Shown here: piece after piece, positions 24,571 to 37,600 of the stretch
Layout of the letters: the number at the start of each line of letters is the position of its first letter
How positions within the stretch are numbered: position 1 is the stretch's first letter
NCBI GenBank assembly: GCA_023053545.1
Contig: JAKZAN010000161.1
Span: 1 to 64,000 of the forward strand
Reading direction: 5' to 3'
DNA from: Lepidurus packardi
Taxonomy: Eukaryota; Arthropoda; Branchiopoda; Notostraca; Triopsidae
DNA: 64,000 nt
Notes under the pieces: model-generated
The model's input: only the letters and a program-made list of their open reading frames with translations
Database searches by the model: none
Told to the model about the DNA's origin: nothing
Program-made: the position numbers and the translations under genes

Positions 24571-27500
24571 ATGAGGGAGGGAAAAAGAGAATATTGGGAT
24601 GACAGCAAAAACTATGAATCTAGTTCTGAAGTAAGTTGGTCGCACGCATCTATTATATCTATTATACATTCACGCATCAAACCATCCTCCTTTATTATCT
24701 ATGTCCTAGAACCAGAGTGCCCCTACAGACAACCAACTCCAAATCGCAGTAGCCATCTCTAAGGCACTCGATTCCCGAGCTGATCAAGACAACCTCCAAG
24801 TAACTTTTCAACCTTCAACACTCCTTCTCCCTCACTTCCATCCTGCCTCAGCATTTCCTCCAAGTATTCTACAAACGAAATCTCAATGAGAAATCGATCA
24901 TCAAAGAAAAAAGGCTATCCACGTTCAATGTGTTCCTGTGTCGCGTCGCAGAGCAATCTAGAGTTTCCAATGATAGTTATCCCCTGTTCCCCACTATCGA
25001 CTGCTTCATGAGCAAGGCAATCAGTCTATCGGCTACTCTCGGTAATCTATCTTTCCCTTATCCCTTTTCATGTGGTCTCAGAGCAACAGTCCATCGTCCA
25101 GAACACATATTATTGGATCGCGAAAATCATCGAAAGCGCAGCACAGTAGAGGGAGTCAGTGGGCTGGGTTGTGGCTATGTTATAACATCTTTTTTTAGCG
25201 AAAAAGCAGAGTCTGCCGTCAGTCGAAGATTACGTGTCCATGTTTACTGAGGCTCAGCATCCTGTGCTCCGGACGATCAAACCCAAATAAATAATACATG
25301 CAAACTCGGCTGTCTCTCAAAGTTTTAGCCTAGTCAATGAAGGCTGTTTTGCAGGACTCTTTAACCATATCAGAGTAGACGTTTTGTTCGGCCGTCTCTA
25401 TGACAATGTAGAGGATATCGTGAGAGTGACCACGCTGTTCCTATCATGTTCCAGCCAGATCCGCCTTCTCCAGAAACACAAAGTGTTTAGAAAGTCCTTT
25501 AATCCCCAGAATAAAGACCCATCGGTAGTTACCAAATGCTTGCAGTTGGTCCTGGACGGAGGCGATCTCGATTGCAATGGCTGTGAAGATCTCCGAACTA
25601 CTATAAAAAAACTCAGTTCCAGCAACATAGTGTCGAGTCCCAACAGCAAGCCTACGATTTCGGAGCTGCTTGTTTAATTTGAACAGTCCAACTCCCACTC
25701 CTTTGCCCCTTTGTATCGCATTCTGCAGAGCCAGGCTACTCTGCCAAAGTCCAAGCTGAAGTAGATATTCGAAGTCCCCAGAATCAGCAACAGGATGGGT
25801 ATAATCATAGCTCTGATCCTCTCGCAGCACTAGGCGAAAAGTTGCTTCTCCGATATTATCAAGATGTATGAGCAAATCAAAGATCCGACCTCTCGGGACC
25901 GGGTCATAGCCATGGAACTCCTGCATTTCGTGCTCCAGACCAATAATAGCCGCGCAGCACTCATCAGCAGAATACTCGAAACTGTGAAACCCACTGCTCT
26001 GAATGATGAATGTACTTTCGAATTCCTACCCCTTTATAGTCTAACGAGAGGGAAGGTTGACAAGACAGAAAAGCAAGTCTTAGGTGGCATCCTCCAGAAG
26101 GATGTCAGCGCCCTGCATACTGAAAGAATCTACAAAGTGAAGGTAGGTCTGCAAGTGTACATTGGCTAATCGATTCCTCTATTAGCCCAGGTGGAGGTAC
26201 TCTCCAAATACACAAGCAAGAAACTTGAAGAACTAGTGGCTTCTCTCAGTAGCGTGCCTGAGGATTTGCTCGAGGTTGTGTTGATGCGAGTCAACAATCT
26301 GCTGGACGATCGTCTGATAGAAGAAGTACCGGCTAAGGTAGTGGACTGGCTCGTTAAAAAACATGCCGAAGAATCCGCCAAGTATAAGAGAATACTGAAG
26401 GAGTATCTAGTAACGATTAAGTTGGATAGCCACTACAACTTTTTTATTGCACTGAAAGGTTGGAACATGTCTTGTAGAGAACATTAAAAATTAAACTTTG
26501 AGCAGCCTGGAGTTTTCCCTATCCTGATCCAACCTGCTACTGTCGAGAGGCTCAGTAACGAGAATTACTCAGAATTCCTACTTCAGGAAAGAGTCTCAGG
26601 CTACACAGGTCAGCTGTGGGAGCTCGAACAGTTGGATTCAAGAATCAGCGAGTTGTCTCGCCTCCTCGGCAACATCGAAGAGAAGGCAACCAATAAGAAG
26701 GATGTTCGAAAGATCTTAGAAACTCATTCATGGCCCCTCATCTGGTTGCTACAAGCCATCTACTACCACATGCATTACAACTTGAGGAATAGCGATATTC
26801 TCACGAAGATGATCGGGTATCTGGAATCGGACGTCGAGGCACACGAAGCCGCAGAAAAGAAGGCAGCAGAATTGGACCTCGAATTCATGAGCATCGAGAA
26901 ATCCCTAGACACGCTGCTGGAACAGGCTTATGAAGTCACAGTGCCTCTGATCGCGAAGATGATAAACTCTGTGAAAACTAACAATCTAGTCTAGTCCAAA
27001 AACCAGTCGAAAAAGAAAAAGAAAGGGGCCAAGAAAGATGAAGCAAGCACAGCCAAAACTGGAGCGGTGGCCGAACAAATCAACGGACTGCTTGATCGAT
27101 TGATGTCGAGCATCATCGATTCTTTGAGACTGCTGCTCAACAAACCCAACAGACTTTCTGATTTCTCGGCCATCATCACAATCATCGAAAAACTCCTATC
27201 CTTGATGAAGGTGAGCTCCGAAGAAGAAGAAGTAGCCATCGTAGAAGGGTTGTTGGCTTGGATCGACCAGTTCTTCATGATCAGTTTCAAACTAGAAGAC
27301 TAAGCAAAGTTATTAGGCATGGTGAACTCGATGCGGATCTTCTGGGTCAAGGTCGAAGGAATCCTTCGAAACAAGATGCGTCCTGAACAACTCGCCAAAG
27401 TGTTTCAGATTTACTCAAAACTACTGGCCCAAATACTGGATCTCCAGTCGTACAAAAAACAAGAAAATATCGAGAATGAGATACTGAATATCCTGTTGGT

Positions 27501-30500
27501 TCTTCTCAGACTTCAGTCTAGTTCTGATGAGATGCAGATCGAATCTCAACTAATGATCCCTGTTGATAAGCTGCTAGACGCTACTGAGAAGTTCAAAATT
27601 GTTGGAAGTACTGACAATAGTTACTACTACTGTGAGACGTGCCAGAAGAATGTCTGCGAAATATGTTCGAACTTCATGCACCGCACTCATGATAGGAGCT
27701 ATATCGGCAAAGACAGGAGTCTGTGCAGTCATGATACCCCTCCTGAACCCTCCAACCCCAACTCAAGAAGGGCAGATGAAAGAGAGATGCTGCTAAGAGA
27801 ACAACTACTGGGTGTAGAACACTCCCAATAACGCATCCTGCAAATTACTCGGATGCTGGAGAGAAGGGAGTATGAGAGATTTTAGCGATCCGACAGGGAA
27901 CCCGGTTCGAGGACTCTCGTGCACTTACCTCCTGGAATGACTTCCCTGAGCGGATTTAGCATGGGGCAAGTGACGGGCATAGCCAACCCTCGAGAACCCA
28001 ATAGAGAGCAAGCAAGCAATAATAACAATTTACCTCCGGCTGAAAAGCCGCCTATGGATGAGGACCACACCTAGATCAAAAGCTGCAGCGATAAATCCGT
28101 AATGGAGGCTGATTGGTCAAGTCCCAACTTCTTCTCGCAATACACTCCTGTGAAGTACGCAGAGCCTGCCTTAGAAGAGTATCCCAAACACAACCAACTC
28201 GACATGTCCTGTCTCTTGCAGTAGCTGTCTAAGCATATCAAGACCAACATAATCCTGGCGAACAGTGTTAAGTAGCTGAAAGAGAAAAGTAACCAAGCTT
28301 TAAGAAACTTCAACTTCGAGTCGAGGAGTCTGGTCGCAAATATCGAAACCATCCAAGATAGAATCATACTTCCCCAAAGCTTTGGACTCAGAGATCCAGA
28401 CTATGATCATCGAGGACCCCAGTCTATCGGTCGGAACCTAATTGCGAGCAACTCCAAGGTCACGGCAGTCGGCAGAGGCAACTCCATAACTTTTCTACAT
28501 CATGCGAAACTGAGAAATATTAGCAGCAACCCTGGCTCTAACACCAATAGGAGAGTCCGCGATCAGACAATGTTCTAACTATAGCAGATAATATCTCAGA
28601 ATGGAGTCACCATGAGTTGCGACAACTTCTACTTGGCGTTTTCCGATAAGAACCAAAATCTTCTAGGAGTCTTCACACCAAGTCCTCTTCTATGCATCTT
28701 CAATATTGAATCAGAACATCCTGTAAAGCACTAGTTTTTGTTGGACAAAGAACTCAACAAGATCTCCTGGCTCCACAACTCTGCTAACCAAGTAGTTGGT
28801 ATCACTGACAATATGGTTAGAGTGGTTGAGATCTCCTTCGAACCCAATCCAGCTAATCGGAGGACGAAGTAGGTCTTGCGAATTGTCGGAACTCAAACGA
28901 TTGTTGATTACGCTATCAGACAAGTCGGCTCAGACACCTACCACCTATACTTAGTCTACCAAGATGGCTCTTTGTTCTACTCATCTTTCAGCAGTCATCT
29001 CGATGGGGAGTAAATAGCTATCACCAGCCAAATCGCGATCCCAGACAACCGGTAAGGATTAGCCCAGGTATGGGCGTCGAGCAAATCCGATCTAGGAATT
29101 CTGTCTTTCAAAGATGGATCTAACCTCCTATGCAGACTGGAAAAGAGCTAGATCACATCAAGTGTCAATTTGAAACTAAAAACCATAACGAGCCATCCTC
29201 CTGAATTCCAGAATGTGTTCTAACGGGTCGGCTTCAAAATGTCGAATATTAGAGAAGTGGATGTGGGAGCTGACAAACTTGTGATTGCTTGTAGTCTGCG
29301 CAAGGACTCCCAGCTGGCAGGACCTGGTAATTTCGCACTCATCGAGATCAGTGGGAACAGCAGTCTGGCGGTTGGCATTTTTACAGATGCAGTCAGAACA
29401 GAGGTCTTCGACGTAGTCCCAAAGATTGATGAGCAAGCAAACAACAACAAGTACTTAATTTTCGGACTGCAGGATGGGAATGTCTGGATCAAAAACTTCG
29501 AGTTCAAGCACAATGGCGGCCTTGAAGCTCACCAGAAAGAGGATTCGATTCCGGAAGGGTCCCTCGAAAAGTACAACAAATTGATCATGAATAATAGATT
29601 ACTGGACTACCTGGGACCTTCTGCCCACTTCACGAGGAATAGATGCTTCAAGGAGAACAACTTGGTTTCGGCTCCTGTGATGCCGACCGAACAGGGGGTG
29701 GAGCTTACCACCAAGCCCAACATGTTCGTGACCGGAATCATACTCAAAATCGAGCAACCAGGAACAGTGGTCTTCAACATTATGGGGAAGAAGTATAGCT
29801 ACGACCTCAAGAGACCACGTGACATCCAGATCCCATTCACCCTCAAAGAAGCCATCAGCACCTTTATCCAAAGAAAGATTATAATCAACGTCAGCACGAA
29901 GTTCGACATCCGTCAGGTGGACTGCTATGGGGTACCGTCTGATTCGGGCTCGGTGTATGCAGCTTTCTACAGCAGCCTGGTGAAGCTTTGCCAAAAATAT
30001 CTTGACTACTCGTCTGAAGACCCTGAGAACTACTTCAGCAATGAACTTAGAGTGGATCTGCACAATCTGCCTGCGCAGGGAATAGAGTTGCTGTTCCGAA
30101 AATCAAAACTGCCTCAGGCCAACATTAATCTCATCCTCAAAATTTAGCTTCTTACCCAGTCCTTCAGGGCGAGCGGTAACACGATGGATCTCTATAACTT
30201 GCAGCAATTCCTCTAAAACATAAAAAATAATCTCCTCATCAGCAGTGGGTATCTTGGGACATCCTTATCCAGACTATTCAGAGAAGTACTTCAGTTGTAT
30301 GCCTTCAAAAGTGCCTAGCAGAACAAAATACTGGCCCTCGGCGATCCTTACCACTTGCATACTTTCCAAGACATGTACTTTCTAGAACAATCCTACCATG
30401 CTTTCAAAAACAGTACGACTTTGAATAGCCTAGATGCACTATTGGCTCTACTGGATGGATTCAAGTTGAAGAGAATTGGCAGTCTCTACCTTGCTTTCAG

Positions 30501-31782
30501 TCTGTATCCTGACCTAGTCTTTGCGATCTGTTCTGCCTACCGCAAGTAACTGGAGAGCATCCCATAAACTGGCAAGAGTCGGGTGCAGAGGAGAATCAGT
30601 AGTATCATTAGGGTTTTGTGCTAGTACTTCCAACTGTTAAAGATCCTGGATTGTGCCCCTCCTGCAGAAAGGTACGTTCTGCATCTGCTCGAAATGCTGT
30701 TGGAGAAGATTGCCAAAAACAAGTAGCTCTTCAGGGAGGTTATTCTCAGATCATTTGAAGAACTGGAAACTCTTCCCGTCTACTAAACCAATGTCAGTAT
30801 GGTTTCTGGCGTCAATTTGCGAGCATTTAGACCTCATTGTCCTTTCCCTCGAAGCTAGAATAGTATTGAGGAGGAGTAAACAGATCCTAAGACTGTATGG
30901 TCTCAAAATACTCATCTAGAAGACATAAAATTCCAGCGCTATGATATTATCTATGAGCTTATTAATAGCCTTTTTGCCTCGCCTCCTGAACTTACTACTT
31001 CTAACTCTGCTTACTATGTCGGGCTTCTTTTCAATCTCGTGACCCTCCTGGATGTCCGTCTTTCTGTCTACTCATAGAGTTGCTCTCGGAATATGGTTAG
31101 GAAGTTGCTTGAGTCGATCAACTTAGCCTTGGAGTAAGGTAGATGTCCTATTCTATTTATCGTTTTGAGCCACTTCTTGAGTCCTGATTATTGCGCATTA
31201 AGAGGTCAGCCTCCCTCAGGATCACTCCAAAAAGATTCCACCTTCAAAAGACTGGTCCTGTAAGAGTATGCTGCTAACCCTCCTTACAGCTTGCTTACCA
31301 AAATGGATATTCCTACTGCGAGCAAATAAACCAACATGGGCAGGGGTATCAGTTTGAAAGCCTCCCTCCTGCAAGAACTAGACCCCAAAACGAATTGGTA
31401 CCAAGTCAGCTTCCTGGCAAATGCCTATCTGAACTTGCTTCCAAGTCGTCTGAGTCATCCCGAAGACCCAACCATCAAAGAAGCTATCTTAGCAGCATAC
31501 GTCCAAACGAGGATGCGGGTACTCCGAAATATCATAATAATGCGTGGATGGCTGCAGGCTCTGGAAAAGGCCCGGTATCAAGTCGGCTTCCAGATGATCG
31601 CCAATAGCAAAGTTGGGCAAGGCCTCGAAGGAATTCTGGAGGCGTCGACAAAGCAGCCCACCATGTTCCTCCACTATCTGTCAGAACATGAATAGAAGTT
31701 ATAGGCATTGGAGGGTCTATTGGGCGAAGGGTTTAGCGAAAAGGTGCTGAAGATCCTGTAAACCTACTATACGAACTTATGA
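24571..31782 (+). CDS. Giant UBR-box protein (UBR4/N-recognin-like)
   Basis: 2341 aa; exons joined across introns at 24631-24728 (98 nt, least certain), 25042-25081 (40 nt) and 26143-26190 (48 nt). The reading frame then stays open for 5.6 kb with dozens of TAA/TAG Gln codons. Most of the protein is helical repeat. Near residues 945-985 is a UBR-box-like zinc segment: YYYCETC, NVCEIC, MHRTHD, then C-SHD, the spacing of the UBR4 type (CHTC...CTVC...CHKDHE). Downstream lies a beta-rich region (about 1250-1600) and a discoidin-like segment (about 1660-1780). UBR-box proteins recognise N-degrons; UBR4 is a giant E3. No RING or HECT is seen, and the UBR4 C-terminal catalytic half seems absent. The 5' exon (MREGKREYWDDSKN) is a prediction. 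Confidence 0.7.
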
Positions 31783-32106
31783 AGGAGATACCTGCTCACC
31801 AATGGGGACAACTGAGACATCAAAAATGGTATACGCTGTCTAAAATTCATAGATTTTTATAATATCTTGAATCCATCTCACATATTGATATTAAGGCAAA
31901 TATAAAAATGAGGGGCTCTTTTAGTTTACCTTTACTAATACTCCTTTCTCGCCTCAAAGTCATACTTAAGAAGCTAAGAAGTCGATCAGGAATTTACGCA
32001 AGCCCCAACATCAATGCCACGCAGAGAAAGCAATTTGCTTGTAATTTGAAGAAGTCAACATTGCCCATCAATGAAACACTATTGATCTGTCCAAATAATA
32101 ATAATA
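31783..32106. other. Convergent 3' spacer
   Basis: 324 bp between the convergent 3' ends of the UBR-box gene and the PLP synthase. It is AT-rich from about 31860. A weak plus-strand frame (31908-32168) overlaps the synthase 3' end and is not called. Confidence 0.35.
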
Positions 32107-33592
32107 TCAAAGCTTGGCTTGGGGAGCTTCGCTCTTTTCCCGTGCGAACCGAGCCCTTTCCTTCGTGACGATCTATTTAGCCTTTTCGAGGCACTTATCG
32201 AAGGTGTCTGCGAAGTGGTCTAGATGCTGTATCGTGTGCTGAGGCATTAGGTTGACCCTGAGTCGTGCCTGGCCGATAGACACCACCGGAAATTCGATAC
32301 CATTTACGTGGATGCCTAAAATATGTGATGGTGGAGGGTTGATTTATTTAAAAATGAAATACCTTCGTCCATCATCAGACGGGAGACCAGCCTGCAGACA
32401 GTCTCATCGCCCACCCTGAGGGGTAAGATTGGGCAAGGATTTCCGAAAATGGTGTGTCCTCGTGCTTCGAGTTTTTTTCGGAGGTATGTGTAGTTTTCCA
32501 TGACTCTTTTTCTGAGGACCCTACCGTGCTCAGAACCGAGAATACGGAGGTTGGCAAGGGAGGTGGCGGCCTGGACAGGGTTGATGGCGTTGGTGAACAT
32601 GTAGGCGCTCGAGAAAATCTTCAGGTATTCGATCACATTCTCATTGTCGCAGCCTATGAACCCAATATTCGTGGACAGACATTTGCTGCCTGTACCCAGC
32701 AGGATGACGTTGCTTCGATCCTTCAGGTTTTGCAATTCCCAAGTGCCCTTACCTTCCTCGCCCATGCATCCGAAGTCATGTGCACAATCCAACAGCAAGA
32801 ATGCGCCATATTTCTTGCAAGCCTGCTGGACAAAGTTTAGATCGGGGGTGTCGGAGTCCATAGAGAACAGACCTTCGGTGACAACCAGGATCGCAGCCTA
32901 GGGGGCCTTTTCTCTTGTTTCTTTGATTTTCTTCTCCATAGTAATGCTATCAAGATGGGGAAACTTGATGACATTTTTGGTGGCAGCATTGGCTCCCTCC
33001 TGCAGACAGTTGTGAGAAAGCTGGTCCATAATAACGTAGTCATAATCTCTGACGAGACCTTTGATGACTCCAAAGCCTGCGAGCCATCCTGCAGAATAGA
33101 TCAGGATGGAGTTGACATTCCAAAAGGCAGCCAGTTCTTACCGGAGTTGCTGGTAGTACTTGGTCGCGCCAAAAGCGAGTGGTGAGCCTGCGCTATTGCA
33201 GCCAAACTCTTTGGCAGCTGAGATAGCGGCCTCGATGGCGAATTCGTTCTTAGCCAGACCAAGGTAGTCTGCCGAGGCAAAGTTTACTCCGTAGATCACG
33301 TTCCTCGAGTCATCGATAGCTAAGAAGGTTTAATGATGAGAATGTTACCTAACACTTAGGTAGAGGGACTGGTGAGCATGGTGCGGTTGTAGAGCCAGAG
33401 TCCGAGGTTTCTCTGGGTGGCCACCCAGTTGCTCAAAGGTTAAGCCCTCTGGAACAGATCTGGGCCCTTCATTTTGGCCCAACCTAGATAGTTAAAATTG
33501 AAGCTGTTAGGGTCAAGAGTTCTTTCAGCAAAGCCATTGTCGAGTTGCACAGGCTTCTCGAGGTATTTGGAATTAGAGTGTTTGGTAGACAT
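32107..33592 (-). CDS. PLP-dependent alpha-oxoamine synthase (serine palmitoyltransferase/KBL type)
   Basis: 469 aa in three exons; introns at 33320-33348 (29 nt) and 32316-32362 (47 nt) restore QVLAIDDSRNVIYGVNFASA and DEGIHVNGIEFPVV. The fold-type I family condenses an acyl-CoA with an amino acid (sphingoid base, haem or biotin synthesis, or threonine breakdown). Seen: NFASADYLGLA, SAGSPLAFGATKYY where the family has a Gly-rich loop, the PLP-binding Asp region LLLDCAHDFGCMGEEGKGT, and the Schiff-base Lys segment GTGSKCLSTNIGFIG. There is no N-terminal membrane helix of the kind found in eukaryotic LCB1/LCB2, so the exact reaction is open; a soluble SPT-like or 2-amino-3-ketobutyrate ligase-like enzyme is likeliest. 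Confidence 0.82.
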
Positions 33593-34152
33593 GAGGATTT
33601 ATATTTTTTATTGTTATGAATTATTGTCTGAATTTGAGGATACCTTTAAAAAGGGATTCTGCGAGGGTATTTCTGAGATTCGGGAAGAGTCGCTGCTATT
33701 ATACAGAAAGGTAAGGGGATTCTAGAAACCAGAAATTGACGACTGTCCCTGAGACGAATGAGGGCACGGCTGGGGTAGCCCTGAGGAGTGGCCTTGATGT
33801 CTAGTTTTCTGGTCTGCTCAACAAAAAATAAGAGCTGTGCGCAGTTTGAAGTTAGACAATAGGCCCCATGAATTTAGTTTTGTGTTAGAGTTTTTTGTTG
33901 TTGTTTGGACAAAGAGAGTAAGTTTCATGTGTATATGTAATTTTAAACAGTTTTGTTACGTATCATAAAGGCATTTAGAATCAGAAAAACCCCCCACTTC
34001 TCTCTGCCCTTTATCTAACTCTATTTCGTATAATAAAATTACTCGTCGTCCACAGTTACAACCAAACATCCGTCCACCCTATATACAACTATCCCTCGCC
34101 CAGCCATACTACAATCCTCCAATACAGTTCTATCATTAACTTATCATATACT
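33593..34152. promoter_or_regulatory. Divergent intergenic region
   Basis: 560 bp upstream of both the PLP synthase (minus) and a small gene (plus). It contains T-rich and C-rich tracts. A 53-aa plus-strand frame begins at 33591, directly against the synthase start codon, and cannot be confirmed. Confidence 0.35.
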
Positions 34153-34422
34153 ATGTTTGATTTTGTCAAAGAACTCAGAGAACCCCACCTTTCAAATAAC
34201 AAACCCCTCAGGAGATTCAGCGATAGCCTGGATTCGTCTGGCTTTCGGGGCACCCCCCGAGCCATCACCCACGCACTCTATCACATCTCTATCGGTGTGG
34301 GCAAAGCATGCCTCACCAACTTCAGAGGGTCCAGGGCTGAGTTCCAACGTGCCCTGCAACAGGTCAAGAGAGTGGGCCACTCCCCTGATAAGAAGCAAGG
34401 TGTTGAGACTTCTGAGGAGTGA
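34153..34422 (+). CDS. Small basic orphan protein
   Basis: 89 aa, ATG to TGA, single exon. It starts MFDFVKELREPH, continues with a Ser/Arg stretch (RRFSDSLDSSGFRGTPR), a helical segment with alternating His/Ile (ALYHISIGVGKACL) and a basic helix (RAEFQRALQQVKRVG). The C-rich third positions match confirmed neighbours, and the TGA stop supports it over random frames. No family recognised. Confidence 0.5.
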   Translation: MFDFVKELREPHLSNNKPLRRFSDSLDSSGFRGTPRAITHALYHISIGVGKACLTNFRGSRAEFQRALQQVKRVGHSPDKKQGVETSEE

Positions 34423-34608
34423 AGATCACGAAGACTAGTACTGTGAGAGTGATAAGGATACAGTTCATAGTTTCCAGGATGAAGCAGAGAATAGCTCATT
34501 TTGATATAAATACTGCTATTTATCAGGGTTGATATTTGTATGGTTTTGAGGTATTGGGGTATATAGAAATTTATTCCTTTAATAAGACATATTTCTAATA
34601 TTGACTGT

Positions 34609-37600
34609 ATGGACAGCCGAATTCGAAAGAACAGCCACCGCAAAACAGAAGCAGCAAATCCACATACTCCCGATAACAACATCAGCGCTAACAACAGAAT
34701 ACACACCATAGCTCCTTTGCGTCGCAAAAGGGGCAGAAAAAACTTTTCGAACATCTCTAGACCTGATGATACTCTCGTTCCTGAAAGATCTGCAGAGCAC
34801 TTACTCTACAATGTAACAATATTCATCACCAGCAGAAACACCATCAAACCCTTCTCTCCTCTATCGATTTTGTCCCTACAGAAAGCCCTCGAATTGATGG
34901 ATGGCATATGGTTCAATATCTTCATCTCCGTCGTCACCCTCTATGCGTTATTCGCAGACGATATTCGCCAGATTGCCTTCCCTCCTTCTGCTGACTTGAC
35001 ATTCACAATCATCAACCTAGTGTGCATCACGCTCTTCTGTTCCGAGATAACTGCCCTTTGGCTATGTAAAGTAAAGTAGCCTATCGACTAAAATGTGAAT
35101 CATTAGGTTATAGGTGGAATATCGATGCAGCTTTTACTTCTGGCTTGACCTCATCTCGCTTTGTACCATGATGTTCGATCTGGTGTGGATCAGTTAACTC
35201 CTGGCTGTGGGTAGAGCTAGCAATGCTGCCAACCTCATCCAAATCACACGGGCAGGTCGTGCTTCAAAACTGGGTTCTCGATCAGCAAGACTTATACGAA
35301 TTATCAGACTTATCCGAATCCTGAGACTGTATAAGAGTGCGTCTGCTCGGTTGAATAGTAGAGAAGAGGATGTTCGTAGGTCTTCCTTGCGCTCAGAAAA
35401 GAGCATAGTCGAAGAAGAGGAATTCAATATCTCGGAAATGCAGAGAAGCAAGGAGGATCTGAACTAGGAAATGGATGGAAAAAATATGTTGCCCAGTTTT
35501 GCATAGAGTTCCAAACCTATCAATAAGCCAGCCATGGCATACAGTGCTGAGGAGACAGCCGGTAACAACAGTATGACACTTCCCACGACACTCCTTACAT
35601 AGCCAACAAACGAGAAATAGAGAAGGATCCACTTCAAACTACCCCCTCTGTTTAGCAAAAAACCAAATAAACCGACTGCAGCTCGTCTCTAGGAACAGAA
35701 TAGTGGTTCAGAGTTGCTTAAAGTGCCTCCTCCCAAACCTGCTATAATTGCTCTTAGCTCAAGTCAAAAGAATGTTGTAAATAGCTCAACATCAGGGCCC
35801 AAGCCATCTGTCTAACAACAAGACTACTACCAAAAAGACGTCTAGCCTGAGGATTTCCCGTATGATATTCCGCCTGAGACGAGAGTGGGCGTCAGACTGA
35901 AGGACTAAATCCAGAAGAACATCATCTTGATGGTATTGTTAGTGCTGATTAGTGTGCCGATGTTCACGAGCTCCACATGGATCGATACCTTGACAGTCTA
36001 CAACAAATCCGTTGACGACTTCTCGTACTTTTTGTCGACTTCGAACTACACCCCAGAAGACCTTGATGTCCAAATCAGGATTTTCATAGAAATCAGCATA
36101 AACCTGTCTTCGCCTTTGGTCTATTTCTATTACCCAGTCAATACTACTTGCTGTGAGTTTCCTTTACAATATCCTGAATATCAACAGGCAGATAACATCC
36201 ATAACATCCATAACATCCGCAGCACTTCACTAGTCATTTCGAGTTATGAAAATGTTACTGCTATTTTTGACGGCACCAACAATGATATTTTGACTGCTAA
36301 ACTCAACATCATAAGGACTGTCTTTGTGAGCGTACTACTGGTAGTAGCTAGTCTTCTCTTCACACGGGATGTAGAAGAGTATGCCTTGGAGCCTCTTGAG
36401 AATATGATAAAGACTGTGAGAAGAATCAGCGAAAACCCTCTCCAGGCCATCCTAAAGATTTAGAACGAGAACATCATCAAGTCGACTATCAAATAGATGG
36501 AAGATGAAGAGTTGAAGACCGAGCCGGTGATTTTGTAGAACATGATAGTGAAGATAGGCTCTTTATTAGCTGTGGGATTCGGGGAGGCAGGTTCCGAAAT
36601 CATCGCTAAAAACATATAGAACTATGGCAGTGTCAACGCAGTGCTCGCAGGCAGAAAAGTGATCTCAATATTCGGGTTCTGCGATATTCGAAACTTCAGC
36701 GACATGACGGAAGTCGTCCAAGTCAAGGTCATGAGATTCATCAACGAAATTGCAGCGATAGTTCACGGGGTCGTCAACCGATGCGCGGGCAGTGCCAATA
36801 AAAATATGGGGGACTCCTTCCTCCTTGTCTGGAAGTTCTCAGAAAAAGACACTTCTATCAATTAAAAAGATGGTTAGACGCATATCACTCTCAAAAAGAC
36901 CATGAAGGTCAAACAGATCTGCGACCTATCTGTCTACTCTTTCGTCAAAATAGTGGCGGAAATTGCCAAATCCGCAGTGCTACACAAATACCGATAAAAC
37001 CAGGCTCTGTGCGAACGAATACCTAACTACTGTGGAGTCAGAATGGGATTTGGCCTACACTTGGGGTGGGCAATATAGGGCGGAATCGGGTCCAGGTTCA
37101 AAATAGACGCGAGCTACTTAAGTCCTCACGTCGATTTGTCGAAGAGACTCGAGTCAGCGACCAAGCATTACGACACTTCAATTCTGATCAGCGAAGACCT
37201 AGCAAACTTTATGAGCGTGAAGAACCGCCGTTATCTTCGCAAAGTGGATCAGGTTCTTTTTAAGGACAAGTTATAAGAACCCGTAGGCCTGTACACCTTT
37301 GACCTGGACATATAGCATCTCCTGGCTAACGTCGAGATTAAGACCAGAACCTAGAAACTCACTGATCTAGAGAAGAAGAAACAGAAGATATTCGCAAACA
37401 CCGTCCGACAGAACCTAATCGAGAAGCTATAACGGAGCAAAAACATCACTGGAAACATTTTCTAGCATGACAGGGACGTGCAGTTGATGCGCAAACCATA
37501 CACGCAGCAGTTCTATACCCACTGGAACCAGGGCATCAGACAGTACTTCGACGGGAACTGGAAGCAAGCACTCGTCCATTTGCAGATGACTGAGGTAAAC

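Noticed and set aside
25141-25200. Possible intron ending TTTTTTTAG at 25198
   Set aside because: No donor gives the right phase, while reading straight through keeps the UBR-box protein in frame.
31908-32168. Plus-strand 86-aa frame ending at TGA
   Set aside because: Overlaps the 3' end of the PLP synthase and has no recognisable features beyond a hydrophobic start.
33591-33752. Plus-strand 53-aa frame beginning MRIYIFYCYELLSEF
   Set aside because: Starts on top of the synthase start codon on the other strand; too short to support without transcripts.
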